DNA from: Piscinibacter sp. HJYY11
Lineage (GTDB): Bacteria > Pseudomonadota > Gammaproteobacteria > Burkholderiales > Burkholderiaceae_C
Assembly (NCBI RefSeq): GCF_016735515.1
Contig: NZ_JAERQZ010000001.1
Location: 1,240,001-1,304,000 of the forward strand
Reading direction: 5' to 3'
Length of the DNA: 64,000 nt
Below the pieces are notes generated by a model. It saw only the letters and a program-made list of their open reading frames with translations, had not been told where the DNA came from and did no database searches. Within the stretch, counting starts at the first letter, position 1. Each line of letters begins with the position of its first letter. Shown one piece after another: positions 35,366-42,775 of this stretch. Made by a program: the position numbers and the translations under genes.

Positions 35366-36922
35366 TCACTTCGAAAGCATCAGGCGGCGCAGCTTCGCAG
35401 CGTCCAGCGGCTTGGGCATGTGGGCATCGAAGCCCGACCCCATGGCACGGCGGGCGTCCTGCAACATGCCGTAGCCCGACACGGCGATCATCAGGCCGGG
35501 GAATCCGGCGGCACGCGCACGCAGCGCGAGTTCGAAGCCATCGAGGCGCGGCAGGCCGATGTCGACGATCGCGACCTCGGGCCGCTGCTCGACCAGCTTC
35601 TCGAGCCCCGACGGCCCGTCATCTGCCCACGTCACGGCATGGCCGTCGAGCTGGAGCAGGCTGCACAGGGCGAAGCGCGCATCGTCGTTGTCTTCGATCA
35701 CGAGCACGCGCAGCGCACGATCGGCGGCCCGCGCGTGGCTGCCGTTGCCGCCGCTGTGCACCGGCGCCTCGGCCACCGGCAGGCGGATCTCGAAGCAGCT
35801 GCCCTCGCGCGAGCTGGTGGCCCGCACCGTGCCGCCGTGCAGCTCCACCAGGCGCTTGACCAGCGTGAGGCCGATGCCGAGCCCGCCCGCGCGCCGGTCG
35901 AGCGGCCGCTGGCCTTGCGCGAACAGGTCGAACACATGCTCCAGCACCTCGGGCGCGATGCCGGGGCCATGGTCGACCACCGTCACCACCACCTGGCCTG
36001 CCTCCTGACGCGCCTGCACCTCGATGGGCGACTCGTCGGGGGTGTAGGTGATGGCGTTGACCAGCAGATGCGTAACCACCTGCTCCATGCGGGCGACGTC
36101 AATCTCGACCCACAGCGTGGGTATGTCCAGCACGATGCGCCCTTCGGGCGCCCGGCCGCTTCGCTCGAGCTTGCGAACGGTCTGCTCGAGCACTGAGCCC
36201 ATCAGCGCGAGCTCCTTTTCCAGCCGCAGCTTGCCCGACATGGCGCCCGTCACGTCGAGCATCTCGGCCATCATGTGGCCGAGGTGGAGCGTCTGGCGCG
36301 CGATGATCTCCTGCGCTTCGCGGGCGATGGGGTCGTCGTCGCCACGGCGCTGCAGCACCTCGACGCCGGCCGAGATGGCGCTCAGCGGGTTGCGCAGCTC
36401 ATGCCCGAGCATCGACAGGATCTGGTCATGTGCGCGGTGTGCCGCCTCGGCGCGCGCGCGGGCCACGCGCTCACCTTCGACCAGCACCTCCTGCATGAGA
36501 CGGGTCTCGTGCCGCTCCGTGGTGTCGTAGACCACGCCCACCATCTCGTGCGGCCGCGCAGCCTCGTCGTAATGCAGGGACACGCGGCCATCGAGCCAGC
36601 GCTTGCGGCCGCCCGGTGCCGCATGGCGGGCCGACCACGCCATGGTCGCCGCGCGCCGGGCCACGGCGGCCTCCAGGCTCTCGCGGAAGATGTTGCGGGT
36701 TTCGGGATCCAGGGCGGCGAGCCACCCCGCAATGGGCGTCTGCAGGCGCTCGGCCGGCCGGCTGAAGAGCTGGGCCAGGCCCGCGCTCCAGCGCAGGCAG
36801 TCGGTGTCGAACTGGTAGGTGAAATAGCCGAACGAGCCGTCTGCCTGAGCCAGATCGAGCAGGCGGTGTTCGGTGAGGCAGTCTGGTGTCATGGCTGGTG
36901 GCTGGGTGGGCGCCGCGTTCAT
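35366..36922 (-). CDS. Hybrid sensor histidine kinase with receiver domain
   Basis: 518 residues, cytoplasmic. PAS domain (about 10-135, ADGSFGYFTYQFDTDCLRWSAG), HisKA with phospho-accepting His in LSMLGHELRNPLSAI (about 174), ATPase domain with N-box LLVNAITYT and G-boxes DHGPGI and GGLGIGLTL, and a C-terminal receiver (about 395-515, VIEDNDDARFAL, VDIGLPRLDG, PKPL). It is directly upstream of the sigma-54 response regulator (stop 15 bp before its ATG), so the pair should form a phosphorelay. The start is uncertain: ATG at 36922 is given, and ATG at 36892 is a shorter alternative. Confidence 0.92.
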   Translation of the reverse strand: MNAAPTQPPAMTPDCLTEHRLLDLAQADGSFGYFTYQFDTDCLRWSAGLAQLFSRPAERLQTPIAGWLAALDPETRNIFRESLEAAVARRAATMAWSARHAAPGGRKRWLDGRVSLHYDEAARPHEMVGVVYDTTERHETRLMQEVLVEGERVARARAEAAHRAHDQILSMLGHELRNPLSAISAGVEVLQRRGDDDPIAREAQEIIARQTLHLGHMMAEMLDVTGAMSGKLRLEKELALMGSVLEQTVRKLERSGRAPEGRIVLDIPTLWVEIDVARMEQVVTHLLVNAITYTPDESPIEVQARQEAGQVVVTVVDHGPGIAPEVLEHVFDLFAQGQRPLDRRAGGLGIGLTLVKRLVELHGGTVRATSSREGSCFEIRLPVAEAPVHSGGNGSHARAADRALRVLVIEDNDDARFALCSLLQLDGHAVTWADDGPSGLEKLVEQRPEVAIVDIGLPRLDGFELALRARAAGFPGLMIAVSGYGMLQDARRAMGSGFDAHMPKPLDAAKLRRLMLSK

Positions 36923-36929
36923 GAGCCCC

Positions 36930-36945
36930 GGCAATCGGCGCGCCT
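36930..36945 (-). promoter_or_regulatory. Weak sigma-54-type promoter candidate for the hybrid kinase
   Basis: On the minus strand AGGCGCGCCGATTGCC keeps GG-N10-GC and TTGC but has a changed -24 box. The predicted start near 36919 would require the downstream ATG at 36892. Confidence 0.3.
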
Positions 36946-36998
36946 GTGCGCCGCCCGCTGGCGCACGAGGTGCGCGGTGTCTGGCACGGCGATGTTCG

Positions 36999-37025
36999 GC
37001 AAAGTTTGCGGAGTTCGGAAATGCC
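36999..37025 (+). promoter_or_regulatory. Possible enhancer sites upstream of the DUF4142 gene
   Basis: Perfect palindrome GCAAA-G-TTTGC (36999-37009) and GGAAATGCC (37017-37025), 50-76 bp upstream of the -24 box at 37075. They resemble the pair at 33540-33563. Lying between divergent genes, they could also serve the kinase operon. Confidence 0.35.
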
Positions 37026-37074
37026 CGCACAGTCGATGGGGGCGCATCGCACGGGCCGCGCTCTCGACCGCCAG

Positions 37075-37090
37075 GGGCATGTGGTTTGCC
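37075..37090 (+). promoter_or_regulatory. Sigma-54-type promoter of the DUF4142 gene
   Basis: GGGCATGTGGTTTGCC, one change in the -24 box, exact TTGC, correct spacing. The predicted start is near 37101, 26 bases before the ATG at 37127. Confidence 0.65.
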
Positions 37091-37126
37091 GATTCCCGGG
37101 ACGTATCAACCCCAGGAGAACCACCT

Positions 37127-37642
37127 ATGACCACCCTAGCCCGCTTCGTCACCCGCGCCGTGCTCGCCGCCGGCGTCATCGCCCTCGCCACGCCGGCCTT
37201 CGCCCGCTCGGACGCCGCCTTCATGAAGCAGGCGGCCCAGAACGGCGCCGCCGAGATCGAGGCCAGCAAGCTGGCACAGCAGAAGGCCAAGCGCCCCGAC
37301 GTCAAGGCCTTCGCCGATGCGATGGTCAACGACCACACCAAGGTCGACGGCGAACTCAAGCAGCTCGCCGCCAGCAAGAAGGTGGAGCTGCCCACCGGCC
37401 CGTCTCTCAAGCAGAAGGGCGAGCTGAAGATGATCGACGCGGGCGATGCCGACAAGTTCGACCAGCGCTACACCAAGGCCTTCGGCGTGAAGGCCCATGA
37501 AGACACGATCAAGCTCTTCGAGGAGGCCGCGGCCAAGGCCACCGACCCGGAGGTCAAGGCCTTCGCGCAGAAGACCTTGCCGTCACTCAAGCACCACCTG
37601 GAAATGGCGCGCGCGCTCGATACCGCAGCACCGAGCAAGTAA
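37127..37642 (+). CDS. DUF4142 periplasmic protein (ferritin-like helical bundle)
   Basis: 171 residues with ribosome site CAGGAGA. A signal peptide (AVLAAGVIALATPAFA-RSD) sends it to the periplasm. The DUF4142 core is seen as FMKQAAQNGAAEIEASKLAQQKA, VKAFADAMVNDHTKVDGELKQLA and ALPSL-type C-terminus (FAQKTLPSLKHHLEMA). The family forms four-helix bundles and is often linked to stress or mucoidy in environmental bacteria; activity is unknown. The sigma-54-type promoter and putative enhancer place it with the neighbouring two-component system. It is convergent with the next gene, only 5 bp apart. Confidence 0.9.
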   Translation: MTTLARFVTRAVLAAGVIALATPAFARSDAAFMKQAAQNGAAEIEASKLAQQKAKRPDVKAFADAMVNDHTKVDGELKQLAASKKVELPTGPSLKQKGELKMIDAGDADKFDQRYTKAFGVKAHEDTIKLFEEAAAKATDPEVKAFAQKTLPSLKHHLEMARALDTAAPSK

Positions 37643-37647
37643 GCACG

Positions 37648-37965
37648 TCAGGCGCCTCGGGCGAAGTCGGGCAGCCCGGGCCGGATCTCTTCGGTCTGCT
37701 GCTCGTCGGCCCGCGGTGGCGACAGCAGATCCTCGTTTGGCGAGTTGCCCGCCGCGCCCATGCCGGCGTTGGCCAGCTGCATGTCCTGCAGCTGCTCGCC
37801 GAAATTGGGCTTCGACGCCGAGAGCAGCGGCGATGGCTCGGCGGCCAATGTGTCGCCGTCGTCGGCCGAACTGTCCTGGGTGGCGGAGCGCTGTTGCCCC
37901 ATCCTGTAGAGCGCGACACCGATGCCGGTGGCGGCGAGAAGCAGCGTCAAAGTCTTGAGGGCCAT
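37648..37965 (-). CDS. Hypothetical single-pass membrane protein
   Basis: 105 residues from ATG at 37965 with ribosome site AAGGAGG. An N-terminal helix LKTLTLLLAATGIGVALYRMG anchors it, followed by a polar, Asp/Gln-rich tail (FGEQLQDMQLANAGMG, EDLLSPPRADEQQTEEI). No domain recognised. It lies between a terminator upstream and the convergent DUF4142 gene, so it is probably a single transcription unit. An extended start 21 codons upstream is possible but lacks a ribosome site. Confidence 0.72.
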   Translation of the reverse strand: MALKTLTLLLAATGIGVALYRMGQQRSATQDSSADDGDTLAAEPSPLLSASKPNFGEQLQDMQLANAGMGAAGNSPNEDLLSPPRADEQQTEEIRPGLPDFARGA

Positions 37966-38014
37966 GCCGGCCTCCTTGGGGTGAGCTCGCCGGTCGGCAA
38001 GCGGGTGTGTGGAC

Positions 38015-38037
38015 AAAGCGGGCGGCAAGCCGCCCGC
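38015..38037 (-). terminator. Intrinsic terminator after the minus-strand mini-protein operon
   Basis: Perfect GCGGGCGGC / GCCGCCCGC hairpin (38018-38037) followed on the minus strand by TTTG, immediately after the stop codon at 38039. Confidence 0.65.
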
Positions 38038-38038
38038 C

Positions 38039-38209
38039 CTACGCGTCGCCGACGGTGACGATCACCAGGCCGCTTCCTTTGCAGCCCGGGCATTCGCCGC
38101 CGTCGTCACGACGGCCGCTGCCGCCGCACGCCGGGCACGGCGCCTCGCCGGTCTGGCTCACGCCAGGCTCCTGGGGCTCGGGCTCGGTCGGTGCGGCAGG
38201 CATGGCCAT
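38039..38209 (-). CDS. Mini-protein with two DnaJ-type CxxCxGxG zinc motifs
   Basis: 56 residues, ATG at 38209 to TAG at 38039. After an acidic Pro-rich start (MAMPAAPTEPEPQEPG) come CPACGGSG and CPGCKGSG, two of the repeats that form the DnaJ zinc-finger. Two Cys pairs can bind one zinc ion. It begins 8 bp after the second Gln/Asn-rich gene and ends at a terminator, so the two are probably one operon. Such tiny zinc-ribbon proteins may bind RNA or unfolded protein; the function here is unknown. Confidence 0.7.
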   Translation of the reverse strand: MAMPAAPTEPEPQEPGVSQTGEAPCPACGGSGRRDDGGECPGCKGSGLVIVTVGDA

Positions 38210-38217
38210 GGTGGCGC

Positions 38218-38490
38218 TCAGCGCTCGTCGCGGTTCTCGTTGCGCTCCTGGCGGTTCTCGTTGCGCTCCTGCTCACGATTGCCTTCGTTGCGCTGCTGCT
38301 GGCCACCTTGCTGACCGCTCTGCGAGCCGCCCTGCTGCTGCTGGCCGCTCTTGCTGCCACCGCCTTGCTGGTTCTGCGAGCCGCCTTGCTGCTCCTGCTG
38401 GTTGCGCTGCTGGTCTTGCTGGCTGCCCTGCTGATTGCGCTGCTGGTCTTGCTGGCCGCCCTGCTGGTTGCGGTTCTGTTGCTGAGTCAT
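38218..38490 (-). CDS. Gln/Asn-rich low-complexity mini-protein, copy 2
   Basis: 90 residues from ATG at 38490 with ribosome site AGGAGATCGTC. Gln makes up more than a third of it, with short repeats (QQDQQRNQQ twice, QQGGSQNQQGG, GGSQSGQQGGQQ) and a tail EQERNENRQERNENRDER. It is paralogous to the gene at 33689-33895 and 22 residues longer because of the duplicated repeats. No signal peptide, Cys or hydrophobic segment, hence disordered. A sigma-54-type promoter lies at 38545-38560, and a zinc-motif mini-protein follows at 8 bp. Function unknown. Confidence 0.82.
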   Translation of the reverse strand: MTQQQNRNQQGGQQDQQRNQQGSQQDQQRNQQEQQGGSQNQQGGGSKSGQQQQGGSQSGQQGGQQQRNEGNREQERNENRQERNENRDER

Positions 38491-38544
38491 GACGATCTCC
38501 TGAGGTTTGCCGCACACGACATGTGTGCTGGACATTTCACAGGA

Positions 38545-38560
38545 GGCAACCCATGTGCCG
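38545..38560 (-). promoter_or_regulatory. Sigma-54-type promoter of the second Gln/Asn-rich operon
   Basis: On the minus strand CGGCACATGGGTTGCC, with exact GGCAC and TTGC and correct spacing. The predicted start is near 38534, 44 bases before the ATG at 38490. Confidence 0.72.
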
Positions 38561-38588
38561 GCACCCGTGGGCGCGGCACGTCACCGCG

Positions 38589-39461
38589 TCAGCGTGCAAC
38601 GAAGGGCATGCCGTGGATGGCCACGCCTTGCGCGTGGCCGGCGAGCCGTTCGAACTCCTCCGGGTCGCGCGAGCAGCTCACCTGCACCTCGGGATGATCG
38701 TGCACGAGCTTGCGCAGGCGGGCCTGGTTCTGCAGCCGCAGGCGGCGGCTCTTTTCCATCAAGGTCTGGTAGAGGCGCAGCCCCGGCGTGCACCACGGCC
38801 GCTGGGCGTCCATCTCGCGGTGGTGAAAGTACGCGTCGCCCGCCTGCAGCAGCCAGCCGCGGTGGGTGCGCACGGCCACACCCGCGTGGCCGTGCGTGTG
38901 GCCGGGCAAGGGCACGAGTGCCACGCCTTGCGGCAATCCTTGCCCCGTGCAGACTCCCTGGAAGCCGAGCCATGTCTCGCCGCCGGTCACGCCGTGCAGC
39001 CGCCAGCGCTCGCGGCTGCTCCACTGCTGCGGCCGGTAGCGCTGGCGATCGAGCCAGGTGCTCTGGCGCATGGCCTCGTCGCGCTCGCGGCGCAGCAGGT
39101 GCACCTGCGCAAACGGAAAGTCGTCGAGCCCGCCTGCGTGGTCGAAGTCGAGGTGCGTGAGCACGATGTGGCGCACGTCGGCAAGCTTGTGCCCCAGCGC
39201 CTGCACCTGGCGCGCGGCCGTCATCTCCTCGCGGAAGTCCGGGCTCAGCATGGCCAGGAAGAAGCTGCTGAGGCGGCTCTTCGGGTGGGCCACATCGCGC
39301 AGGCCGAAGCCGGTGTCCACGAGCACCAGCCCGTCGTTCGACTCGACGAGCAGGCAGTGGCAGCACAGCCTGCCGCGCTCGAAGACCGAGCCCGAGCGGC
39401 CGTCCATCAGCCGCCCGCCCAGGGGGCAGGACGACACGCAGTTGAGGCGATGGATCTTCAT
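38589..39461 (-). CDS. MBL-fold metallohydrolase
   Basis: 290 residues. Metal-binding THLDFDHAGG (about 102-111), a second His in PLPGHTHGHAGV, Asp in LLQAGDAYFH and a final His near IHGMPF fit the metallo-beta-lactamase fold. The His-x-Asp-x-Asp-His form and the N-terminal CVSSCPLGG ... CHCLLVES are typical of a lactonase-like subgroup, but the substrate is unknown. No signal peptide. It starts 9 bp after the patatin-like gene, so the two are probably one operon. Confidence 0.88.
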   Translation of the reverse strand: MKIHRLNCVSSCPLGGRLMDGRSGSVFERGRLCCHCLLVESNDGLVLVDTGFGLRDVAHPKSRLSSFFLAMLSPDFREEMTAARQVQALGHKLADVRHIVLTHLDFDHAGGLDDFPFAQVHLLRRERDEAMRQSTWLDRQRYRPQQWSSRERWRLHGVTGGETWLGFQGVCTGQGLPQGVALVPLPGHTHGHAGVAVRTHRGWLLQAGDAYFHHREMDAQRPWCTPGLRLYQTLMEKSRRLRLQNQARLRKLVHDHPEVQVSCSRDPEEFERLAGHAQGVAIHGMPFVAR

Positions 39462-39470
39462 GCGCGTACC

Positions 39471-40486
39471 TCACGCCGCTGACACGGCAGGCGGCGCGGC
39501 GGCGGCGGTGCCGTGCAACGCCGCATCACCCGCTTGCCGGCCTTGGGTGACGAGCTGCTCGATGCGCTCGGGCGAGTAGTCGAACTGGCCCGAGATGCCG
39601 TCGTGCTCGAGCGGCGGCCGGCGGATGCGCAGCCACTGCACGCCGCCGGTCTCGTCGAGCTCGCGTGGCGCGAGCTTCGCGATCTGCAGCAGGTTGAGCA
39701 TGCGGTAGGTGATCTCGGCGCCGGAGCGCGGCACGACCGGCAGCCGCTGCGGCAGCTGCTCGATCGTCACCAGCCGAAGCGGCTCGCCCGCCTGCAGGCG
39801 GCCGGTGGTGCGCAGGCGCGCGACGAGCGCCGGCAGCATCGAGTCGCGCATCAGCTCGCCGTCCCAGTAGGCGCGGCCGTCGATGGTCACCGGGTCGAAG
39901 AGGACCGGGATCGCCGTGCTTGCCATCAGGTGCATCGGCTCGATCGTCGCGGCATCGCTGTCGAAGAGCTGCAGCTCGCCATCCACCACCGCGGTGGCGG
40001 CCGCGGCGAGCAGCGGCAGGTCGTCGCGCTGCGCGCTCGCATAGCCCGGCGCATGCGCCTGCACGAGCGAGAGCATCGCGCTGCGGTCGAAGAGAGGCCG
40101 CTCGAAACGCTGCAGGCCATACCACGGGTTCCAGCGGTGATAACAAGGCCGGTACAGGCCGCGATTGCCCACCAGCACGCCGCTCAGGAAACCATTCCAG
40201 CTGCGCAACGCGCGCGCCAGTCGTGGTCACCGATCGGCCAGCCGCAGAACGGGAGCGAGGGGCTCGCGATCTGCTCTCGCCACAGCGCGCTCAGGCACCC
40301 GGCACCGAGATCCGGCTCGTGCAGGCGATGCGCGACCACGGCCGCGTTGATCGCGCCGATGGACGCACCGGCCAGCCCGATGAGCCGGGCATCGCGCTCG
40401 CGCAGCCAGGGTGCGAGCGCCTCCCACACGCCGGAGGCGAATGCGCCGAGCGCGCCTCCGCCCTGAAAGACGACGACGGTCTTCAT
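39471..40486 (-). pseudogene. Patatin-like phospholipase, frameshifted
   Basis: The 5' part (ATG at 40486, ribosome site GGAAGGAA) encodes VVVFQGGGALGAFASGVWEAL with oxyanion loop and nucleophile Ser in GASIG, then runs to a stop at 40184 in the wrong frame. The 3' part, in another frame from about 40217, continues ALRSWNGFLSGVLVGNRGL and carries the catalytic Asp in YWDGEL, ending at 39471. The shift lies at a CG dinucleotide run (40209-40216); removing one CG restores an uninterrupted frame reading DHDWRALRSWNGF. The catalytic Ser and Asp are therefore on different frames. It could be a real mutation, a slippage site or a sequencing error. Intact family members hydrolyse lipid acyl chains. 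Confidence 0.85.
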
Positions 40487-40590
40487 GCGATTCCTTCCAA
40501 CGCGCCTTTGCGGATCGATGTGCACATGGTGTGACTCCTCTCTGCCCTTCGTCAGGCAAGCGGCGTGCGCGGCGCCGGCGTGGGCCTACG

Positions 40591-40606
40591 CGGAACATCG
40601 CTTGCC
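40591..40606 (+). promoter_or_regulatory. Sigma-54-type promoter candidate for the S9 peptidase
   Basis: CGGAACATCGCTTGCC, with correct spacing, exact TTGC and one inner change in the -24 box. The predicted start near 40617 is only 2 bases before the ATG, so the transcript would be almost leaderless. Confidence 0.5.
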
Positions 40607-40618
40607 GACAGCTCGGGC

Positions 40619-42598
40619 ATGACAGCGTCCGACACCCCCCGCTTCCGCGCCGAAGACATCTTTCTCCACCAGCAGATCAAGACGCTGCACGCGAATCCAG
40701 CCCGCCATGAAGTGGTCTGCGATGTGCAGCACGTTGAGCGCGAGGACGACGGCTATTGCTCGGCGCTCTGGCTCTTCAACATCGAGGGCCGCGGCGAGCC
40801 GTTGCAACTCACGCCCGGCACCGCACGCGACGCGCAGCCGCAGTGGTCACCCGACGGCCGGCGCATCGCCTTTCTCTCCGACCGCGCCGGTGGCGCGCCA
40901 CAGCCCTTCGTGATCGACCGCGAAGGCGGCGAAGCACGCGCTTTACCGGAATTGCCGCAAGGTGCAGAAAGCTTCGCGTGGCATCCCGATGGCCGATCGC
41001 TGCTCGCCACCGGGCCGGTGCGGGTGGACCCGGATGCGCACGGCAACGTCGACAACGAGGGGACACCCCCACCCCGCGGGCCCGATGACCCGGAGGTGGT
41101 ATGGCGCCTCCCGTACGAGCTCGACGGCATGGGCTACACGCTGGCCGAGCGTGTGCACCTCTTTCGCATCGACATCGAGCGCGGCAGCGTCGAGCAGCTC
41201 ACCCGCGGCGATTACGAGGTACGCGGCTTCGACGTCTCGCACGACGGCAGGCGCATCGCGTACTCGCGCACCCGGGAGGATGCACAGCACTGCACCGACA
41301 TCTGGGTGATGAACGTCGATGGCAGCGAAGCGCGCCGGCTGACGCACCAGCAGGCCACGGCGAGCAGCCCGTCGTGGTCACCAGACCGGCGCAGGATCGT
41401 CTTTCAGGGCGCGCTCGACGAGGGCGACGCACAGGCTCGCCTGTGGCACATCGAGATGGAGACCGGCCAGGTGCAAGGGCTGGGCGACGAGTCCATCGAA
41501 GTCGTGCCCGCCGCCCCGTGCTGGGCCAAGGACGGCCGGCGCCTGGCCTGCATCCGCGCGCACCACGGCCTGCAGGAAGTGGTGCTGATCGACGTGCCCA
41601 GCGGGCGCTGCACGGTCGCCGTGAGCGGCGAGCGGCATGTGGAGAGCCTCGTCGCGACGCCCGAGCATTTCATCTACACGGCCACCTCGCCGGCCTCGCC
41701 GCAGGAGATCCGCGTGAGCCGCTGGAACGGCGACGACGAGCGCGTGCTCAGCCGCTTCAACGCGTGGTGGCACGAGCGCCGCCCGCCGCGCGTGGAGATC
41801 CGCCGCTTCAAGGTGCCCGACGGCCGCGGTGGCGAGGAAGAGATCGACGGCTGGCTCATGCTGCCTGCCGATCACCGGGGCGGGAGCGTGCCGCTGCTGG
41901 TCGACGTGCATGGCGGGCCCGCGAGCTACGTGCTCGTGGCCTACACCTCGGCGCCACACTGGCCGGTGCTGTGCGACCAGGGCTGGGCGGTGCTCGCGCT
42001 CAACTGCACCGGCTCCAGCAGCTACGGGCGCGATTTCTCGGCGCGCCTGCGCGGCCGCTGGGGCGAGCTCGACCTGCAGCAGCACATCGCCGCGGTGAAG
42101 GCGCTCCAGCGCGAGGGCCTGGCCGACGATCGGGTGGCCATCAACGGCAAGTCGTACGGCGGCTACCTGAGCGCGTGGGCCATCGGGCAGACGCAGCTCT
42201 TCCGCAGCGCCGTGGTGCTGGCCCCGGTGGGCAACCTCGAGACGCACTACGGCACCTCCGACAGCGGCTACCACGCCGACCCGTATTCGATGTGCGGCGA
42301 GCCCTTCCTCAACCGCGAGACGAGCGTGAAGCTCTCGCCGATGCGGCACGTGCAGAAGACGCGCACGCCCACGCTCTTCCTGCAGGGCAAGGAAGACGAG
42401 CGCTGCCCGAAATGCCAGTCGGAGGAGCTCTTCGTCACCATCGCGCGCGCCGGCGACACGCCGACCGAGATGGTGCTCTACCCCGGCGGCAGCCACCACT
42501 TCTGGGAGAGCGGCCGGCCTTCGCATCGCCTCGATGCCCTGAAGCGCAGGCTGGGCTGGCTCACCCGCTGGATCGACCAGCCGCTGAAAAAGGCCTAG
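40619..42598 (+). CDS. S9-family peptidase (prolyl oligopeptidase/acylaminoacyl peptidase type)
   Basis: 659 residues from ATG at 40619. The first 400 residues form a propeller of WD/TolB-like repeats (PQWSPDGRRIAFLSDR, FDVSHDGRRIAYSRTR, PSWSPDRRRIVFQG). The C-terminal alpha/beta hydrolase holds VDVHGGPASY, nucleophile Ser512 in GKSYGG, Asp593 in KEDERCP and His626 in GGSHHFW, so the catalytic triad is complete. No signal peptide, hence cytoplasmic. It would cleave short peptides; the exact specificity is not predictable. Upstream and divergent is the patatin pseudogene. Confidence 0.93.
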   Translation: MTASDTPRFRAEDIFLHQQIKTLHANPARHEVVCDVQHVEREDDGYCSALWLFNIEGRGEPLQLTPGTARDAQPQWSPDGRRIAFLSDRAGGAPQPFVIDREGGEARALPELPQGAESFAWHPDGRSLLATGPVRVDPDAHGNVDNEGTPPPRGPDDPEVVWRLPYELDGMGYTLAERVHLFRIDIERGSVEQLTRGDYEVRGFDVSHDGRRIAYSRTREDAQHCTDIWVMNVDGSEARRLTHQQATASSPSWSPDRRRIVFQGALDEGDAQARLWHIEMETGQVQGLGDESIEVVPAAPCWAKDGRRLACIRAHHGLQEVVLIDVPSGRCTVAVSGERHVESLVATPEHFIYTATSPASPQEIRVSRWNGDDERVLSRFNAWWHERRPPRVEIRRFKVPDGRGGEEEIDGWLMLPADHRGGSVPLLVDVHGGPASYVLVAYTSAPHWPVLCDQGWAVLALNCTGSSSYGRDFSARLRGRWGELDLQQHIAAVKALQREGLADDRVAINGKSYGGYLSAWAIGQTQLFRSAVVLAPVGNLETHYGTSDSGYHADPYSMCGEPFLNRETSVKLSPMRHVQKTRTPTLFLQGKEDERCPKCQSEELFVTIARAGDTPTEMVLYPGGSHHFWESGRPSHRLDALKRRLGWLTRWIDQPLKKA

Positions 42599-42713
42599 CG
42601 CCTTCTGAACGACGACCCGAAGACCGTGGCGCTGGAAACTGCGGCGGCTGGTCGCAGGCGGCATGCAGACGAACAGGCTGAGCCGGCCCCACCATGACAG
42701 CGCAGTGCGCCTC

Positions 42714-42729
42714 CGGCACGCAGTTTGCC
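42714..42729 (+). promoter_or_regulatory. Sigma-54-type promoter of the membrane histidine kinase
   Basis: CGGCACGCAGTTTGCC, with exact GGCACG and TTGC and correct spacing. The predicted start is near 42740, 36 bases before the ATG at 42776. Confidence 0.72.
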
Positions 42730-42775
42730 AATTGCCATCCTGTGCGTCGCCGGGGTTCACGATGGAAGGCTCTCG

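Noticed and set aside
36982..36998. TGGCACGGCGATGTTCGG as a sigma-54 promoter for DUF4142
   Set aside because: The -24 box is good but GC is not at the required 10-base spacing and TTGC is absent; the site at 37075 fits much better.
40555..40570. Minus-strand GCGCACGCCGCTTGCC as a sigma-54 promoter for the patatin gene
   Set aside because: The essential GG of the -24 box is CG; too weak to list as a feature.
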